From Serendipita indica DSM 11827 (taxonomy: Eukaryota; Basidiomycota; Agaricomycetes; Sebacinales; Serendipitaceae): a DNA stretch of 64,000 nt. Below, one piece after another: positions 59,133 through 64,000 of this stretch (position 1 is its first letter; every line of letters begins with the position of its first letter). The notes beneath the pieces were generated by a model. The model did not search any database and had not been told where the DNA came from. It worked only from the letters and a program-made list of their open reading frames with translations. The stretch covers positions 1,054,001 through 1,118,000 of the forward strand of contig CAJVGD010000001.1 in NCBI GenBank assembly GCA_910890315.1, given 5' to 3'. A program made the position numbers and the translations under genes.

Positions 59133-60894
59133 ATGGCGGAGAAACAAACCGTCGATACCATTTCATCGCGAGCGCTGATAGCCCAAGAATCTCTTCTAAA
59201 AGCAATCAGCTCCACTAGCCCAGAAGACATAGAACGGGCTATTTCTCAATGGGAACCTCTTGCAAACGCAATCTCCCCTAAGCATCCGGACTATGAGCCC
59301 GTTTTGGCCAGCTATGCTGTTGCAATCCTCCTGCGCTGGGAAGATAGCCACCAGCTACAAGACATCCGCAAGGCTATATTGACACTAGAGAACGCCGTCA
59401 CCAGCCTTGGCAATGCTCCAAGTCGGAATAGATACCAGAATCTTGTCAATCTCGGCTCCAGCTATTTCGATCGTTTCGAGACGTTCAACAAGGATCCAAA
59501 GGACATTCTGAGAGCAGTAGAGTGTATGGAACTCGCGAATACAATCTCTATCACCTTGGGATTTGGAACCGAGAGCGTAAGTCTCCGTATCTGGTCTTCT
59601 AGGAGGAAATTGAGAATATGTATAGGCTAATAAACTCTTATCACATCTTGGAGACGCATACTTCTATGGATATGAAGTAGGCATTGTTGGCGTCGAAGCC
59701 GTCTACAATGCTATCCGGCACTTCCAGACTGTCCTTTCGCATGGCGCAAAGGACAAGCAAGGCAGCACGCAGTACAAGATTGGTCAATGCTACTCGGCAC
59801 TATATAACCGTTTGAAAAAAACCGAGGATTTGGACCTAGCTATCAAATTCCTCCAAGCCTCGACCGAACACGAGTTGTATCGTGACGAGCGGCAAGGTGC
59901 CTTGATGGAGCTCAGTAGGGCTGTCGCTCGAAAGTATGACGCTACGAGAGACCAGAGTTATTTGGAGGAAGCCATTCGATGGGCGAGAATGACTCTCAAG
60001 GAGAATGAAGGCGAGCCTTCCATTCTTCGCAATCTTGCCAATCTCTTGTACTGGAAATACAAGGACCTGAAGGACAACGCGGCACTTGACGAAGCCATCG
60101 AATACTACGAAATCATCTATGCCCTTTATCAAACAAAGCCTGGCCGCAGTCTCGCATCCTTCTACTACTCATATGGCACTGCGTTGATACGACGATTCGA
60201 CGCCGTTGACAGTACCCAGCACAATCGACTTCAGGACATTGAGCGTGCCGTCGACCTCATGGAATGGGCGGTCAAGAGCGCAGCCCCACAGTCACTCGAG
60301 GACTACGAGCATAGGCTAAAAGGCGCGAAATCACGGAGGGACAGGCTGCTAGGGCAACAAACCGCATCTCCACCAGCAACCATGCGGAGTTCCAATACAA
60401 TAGGATTCCCCTCTTCGCCAAGTAGCCCAACTTCGGTTTCCTTTGCAGAGCAGCAGACTGAGCTGCCGAAACGATCGAATAGCACCCGACGAGCACCAAT
60501 ACCCTCTCTTGCATCCCATCCCGACAACCCTGGCTCTTCTACTACGACATTTCACCGAGTGTCAGCTAGCAGCGAGACCCGCAGGAGGTCTGGGTCTCGA
60601 GCGAGCGAAGCCGCGTCGGATGCGACGGTCATCCCAACGCTGAAGCGTGGTCAAACTGCACCGTCGCTCTTATCCGAATCCATGTCCGTCATGAGCGTAC
60701 CAGCGGTGCAGGACCTTCCCGCCATCAACTCTCAGCAAGCTCGCCCACGTGTTCTACGGCGGGCTACGCGTTCGATACCCATGCCTACTCTCGCGAAACC
60801 TCCACCACCCACAAAGTTTATTAATTCATCTCCCGATAAACCTCGTCGAGACTTTTTGTCGTTCGCCAGACTGCTAGGGCCCAAGCCATCGTAG
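59133..60894 (+). CDS. TPR-repeat protein with disordered C-terminus
   Basis: Exons 59133-59576 and 59626-60894 (GTAAGT...ATAG) give 570 aa. Residues ~10-390 are a run of helical repeats of the tetratricopeptide type, with repeated patterns such as DIRKAILTLENAV, NLGSSYFDRFE, DLDLAIKFLQASTE and ALDEAIEYYEIIYALYQ. The rest is Ser/Pro/Arg-rich and unstructured, with an ending PRRDFLSFARLL. Similar TPR arrays are abundant in Agaricomycetes, often next to CHAT or NACHT domains, but neither is present here. Function unknown; likely a protein-protein interaction module. Confidence 0.8.
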
Positions 60895-61063
60895 CCGCTT
60901 TCTGCTTGGTGTAGACTATTGATTGATAGATTGCTGTATTGTATTCGATGTATATGCGATATTCGACTATCTATGATCTATGCGTTTTGAAAGCTTTGCA
61001 CAAATGTTTGTGATTCGCTTTTAGTCCCGGCCATAAGTTCAGCGCCGTCTGTCGCGGCGAAGA

Positions 61064-63246
61064 ATGGAAGACTCTGATCGGTCCAAGTCACCTACACCAG
61101 AGCGTCCTCCTGAAGGAGCGAGTTATGGCGTCCAGGGCTTTGCCACCTATCAAGTGCCGGGTAAATCTGGGTTTGCAGGCGTGGACTGGCTCGCAGGAGA
61201 ACATCCGGAGCTGTTTCAGACGTTCAATGTTCCAGTAAACTGTCGGATAGCTTTTGGAATGGACCCTCGACATCCAGGCAGAATGATTTGGACATTTGTC
61301 CCGTCAGCGTATGGTCCACAAGGCGTTGCAGAGGACCCACGTACATGGCCTCAACATGTCATCGCGCTCGGGTGAGTTTTATGCCGCGATCTTGTATGGC
61401 TTTTGCGACGTGCTGAGACTGCATATGATAGAAAAGAACGGAGAATGGACCAAGATACATGGGACAGGTTCAAATGCGACCCTAATTACTTTTGCTATGT
61501 ACCGACAAGAGGCATGCCATACGTCAAACTACGCACAGAAATCGTACACGATACGACTCCGGAGCCAATGGTTGCAGAGGACCGGTCGAGACGCTCAACT
61601 CCGTATCCAAAGCGCACTGGATCCGATACTGTAGATACCGAGTCGAGTCCACGAAAGAAGCAGCGGACGACTGTCGAGACGGAAAGCGACACGGAAATAG
61701 AAGAGGTTCAGCCAAATCAATACGAAGCCCTCCAAGCTCGACTAAGACGTGAGAAGAAGAGGAGAGAACGATTGCAGCGGGATGCCAAAGGATCGTCCTT
61801 TCGAATGGCTAGCATGGCCAACGACCTCCCTCACGTCTTTACCCCAGAGAACGGACGATCGCCGTCTCCTGTCCGTCATCCAAATGGAAAAGGGCAATTC
61901 ATGGAGACTGATCCTACCCAAACTAAGCGCCCGCATCGTAAGTTTTTATCCTAGGTGTGTTCTCAGTCTCATATTTGGGCAGAGACTGGTGAGACCGAGC
62001 ATACTACATCGAGCTCAAAGCGACAGAAACGATCACCTATGTCGACTACGGGGATGAAAAGATACGGGCCGCAGAGAAGAGACAGCGGGAGTATACCCGA
62101 AGGCAGAACGCGCAAAGGCGACACTCCAGGTTGGGACGAAAGGCAGAAGCGCATGAAAAAGATTTTTGGCGAGACGTGAACTTTTCATCATTCAAAGGCC
62201 GCAGTTTCTCGTTGGATCCCGAAGATATTGCTTCCCAAACTCCTCACCCACCACCAGACGAACGCGAGGTTAAATCGGAGACGGAGCCACCGCTGGCCTC
62301 CGCCGAAAATCCTATCTGGGTAGACAGCGGAAGTGACGAGGACGAGGAGAACGAGGTGCACGCGTCATTGCATACAGACGAATCCGAGTACGACCACAAA
62401 GCCAGGGAAGGCTTTGCGGCGTATGATGTGGTGGACTCTGAAGAGGAGCGCATGGCGAGACTAGCCGAGTCTCGCAAAAAGATGGAGGAGATCAACGCGC
62501 AAGATGCAGAACGAATAGCAGCGCGCAGACGAATGGAAGAGGCACAACGGCGGAAGGAGGAAGAAGAACGACGCCGTCGCCAGGAAGAGGCCAGGAGGAG
62601 ACGTCAGCAAGAGGAAGATGCCGAAAGAAGGCGTCGGGCTCGAGAAGAGGCCCAACGCAATGCACGAAGGTCTTCTTGGACAGACCAGGATCAATATCGG
62701 CGGTCGGATCCGTACACGGGATGGTATCATCGTACTAGCGCTTTCTGGGGTGATGATATCCCTCCTCGACCGGGTGGAATCAATTTCGAGTGGTTTGAAC
62801 AACACCCTCGGTTCAATAATAGTCAGAGAAGGGCAGGCCCCAGTTCAACCAGTGCAACGAATGGATGGACATCCGCCAAGGCACTTCAACGATATAACAC
62901 TCTGTCTGAAGCATTTGACAAATTCAAGGGCACACCGGATCAACCCGTCCCACCTCTTGATCAGATTCCGTGGCCGGTACTCCTTCCCCCTGGCTTCACT
63001 CTCAACGACGTTGACTGGACGGCCGTGGAAAAGTTCTTCAAAGAGGCGGAGACGTTGATGGGTGGCCGTGGTCGCGGGCGGAACGAGTGGAAAGAATTCT
63101 TGAAGACGAGCACGAGGCGTTTCCATCCAGACCGTTGGAGAGCTCGAGGTCTCATCAGTGACAAAGGTTTTGGGTCGGACGTTGAAGAGAAAGTAAACCA
63201 TGTAGCGAAAGTATTAACTCCATTGTATCGATCCCTTGACCAATAA
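61064..63246 (+). CDS. Coiled-coil protein with J-domain-like C-terminus
   Basis: Exons 61064-61371, 61432-61937 and 61994-63246 give 688 aa. The second acceptor is GAG| at 61993, chosen because it alone links KRPHHRAYYIELK to the long downstream frame. The N-terminal ~150 residues look folded (GFAGVDWLAGEHPELFQTFNVPVNCRI, MIWTFVPSAYG, DRFKCDPNYFCYVP). A disordered stretch and a long basic-acidic coiled coil follow (RMEEAQRRKEEEERRRRQEE). The last ~110 residues contain FLKTSTRRFHPDRWRARG, with an HPD tripeptide (63124-63132) inside a helix pair like the J domain of DnaJ proteins, then VEEKVNHVAKVLTPLYRSL. Hsp70 co-chaperone activity is possible but not shown. Family not recognised. Confidence 0.7.
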
Positions 63247-63318
63247 TGTAGCGAATATTCACAGCGTTTATAAGAGTCTCAGTTAAAAGTTGTTGCATAC
63301 AGGTTCCTAGCTCTATTC

Positions 63319-64000
63319 CTAACCGGACTTGTGATTAATCTTGATGTTGTCCTTTGAGAGTCGCTTGCCGTCGTGTTCTAATAGAGAGTCAGTACGCGTC
63401 CGCAGGTGAGGAAGGAATCGTACTTGATCTAATGACGCGTTTCCGTTTCGTTCTCGCACTTGCGACTTTGATCCATTCCGCTCCAAAGTTGGCAATCGCC
63501 CTATAGGCAAAGAGAGCGGCGAGCACCAAGACGCAGACAGATCGAGCGTCCGCTTCGGCCATAGGTTTCACGAATGACACCTTGGGTTCAGGAGATAGAT
63601 CAATGTCTTCGGTTAACTCTGAATAGACGATGGATCCAAACATGGATGGTGTCCCAATCCGTGTAACTGTATAAGTGTGATAAGGAACCCAGACTGGTTG
63701 AGCCTGTGTGAAGAAGGCGTATGCGCCCGTCATTAAGGGTGCGACCCAAAGGTCAATTGTCCGCCATCCTCCCGGGAGAAACTCTGGAGGCGTCTTGATA
63801 TGCCAACCATATGGGGATAGCATTTGGAAAACATTGACGAAGAAGAATCCTGCATTAGCAAGAACCTGGAAATTTCAATATAAGACTTAGGATACCATGT
63901 ATGTCTTCGTACCAGAGAAGAAACCATGAGTGCCCAAGGTGAGGACCGAATCGCCGGAGAGGCATGCTTGAGGATGAAGCCAGGGGTTCCGGCAGTGAGG
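63319..64000 (-). CDS. Multi-pass membrane protein, 3' part (partial)
   Basis: The gene runs off the right edge, so its start is outside. Visible exons on the minus strand include the terminal one (63319-63378, ending KDNIKINHKSG), a larger one (about 63427-63850) and more upstream. Hydrophobic segments are seen: GWRTIDLWVAPLMTGAYAFF and ARSVCVLVLAALFAYRAIANF, with NAGFFFVNVFQML further upstream. The exon carrying VWVPYHTYTVTRIGTPSMFG lies between two helices. No family recognised. Confidence 0.5.

Overview
This window is nuclear DNA from a filamentous basidiomycete, most likely an Agaricomycete. A Ceratobasidium/Rhizoctonia-type source is a guess only. The evidence is dense gene packing on both strands, 30-60 nt introns in almost every gene, and a fungal gene set: ATG15, Zip3/HEI10-type RING, PGK, UTP21, RRN6-like, BRX1, MIC19, RPP1, intersectin/Pan1-like and Dip5-type permeases. 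I see no bacterial features, CRISPR array, tRNA, rRNA or intact transposon. Exon models were built by eye from splice motifs, reading-frame continuity and family knowledge, so outer ends are firmer than some inner junctions.

Layout. 1-10.6 kb: 3' end of a CSC1/OSCA channel gene, a Zip3-like RING gene, a Coq11-like short-chain dehydrogenase, a four-helix membrane protein (-), ATG15, the tRNA deaminase TAD2 (-), a gene with a retropepsin-like C-terminal domain, and MIC19. 10.8-21 kb: a single-pass membrane protein (-), the rRNA-processing propeller UTP21 (-), HEM12 (-), and an RRN6-like Pol I factor. 21.5-31.3 kb: an orphan gene, then four SKP1 paralogues, two on + and two on -. Between the SKP1 pairs lie aminodeoxychorismate lyase and a P450; bL27m lies between the two minus-strand SKP1 copies. 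31.6-41.3 kb: three tandem amino-acid permeases, all on -. 42.2-49 kb: a second four-helix membrane protein, a CZIB/DUF866 protein, an aldo-keto reductase (-), BRX1 and PGK. 49.1-58.1 kb: a large EH-WH2-SH3-SH3-DH-PH intersectin-like scaffold (-), RPP1/RPP30 (-) and an RPA34-like Pol I subunit (-). 58.2-64 kb: mS33, a TPR protein, a coiled-coil protein with a J-like C-terminus, and the 3' part of a membrane-protein gene (-).

Shared themes. Ribosome synthesis is strongly represented: UTP21, RRN6-like, BRX1, RPA34-like and RPP1 for cytosolic RNA/ribosome production, with bL27m and mS33 for the mitoribosome. COQ11-like, MIC19, HEM12, bL27m and mS33 serve mitochondria. Many neighbours are divergent pairs with 50-180 bp between start codons. 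Two sequence-wide oddities stand out. At least nine introns fit best with GC-AG ends. Several otherwise healthy conserved genes show single-base frame breaks, often at short homopolymers, which I read mainly as assembly errors. I did not find a clearly new multi-gene system. The most interesting leads are the SKP1 cluster with altered C-termini, the GC-AG intron density and the retropepsin-like host gene.
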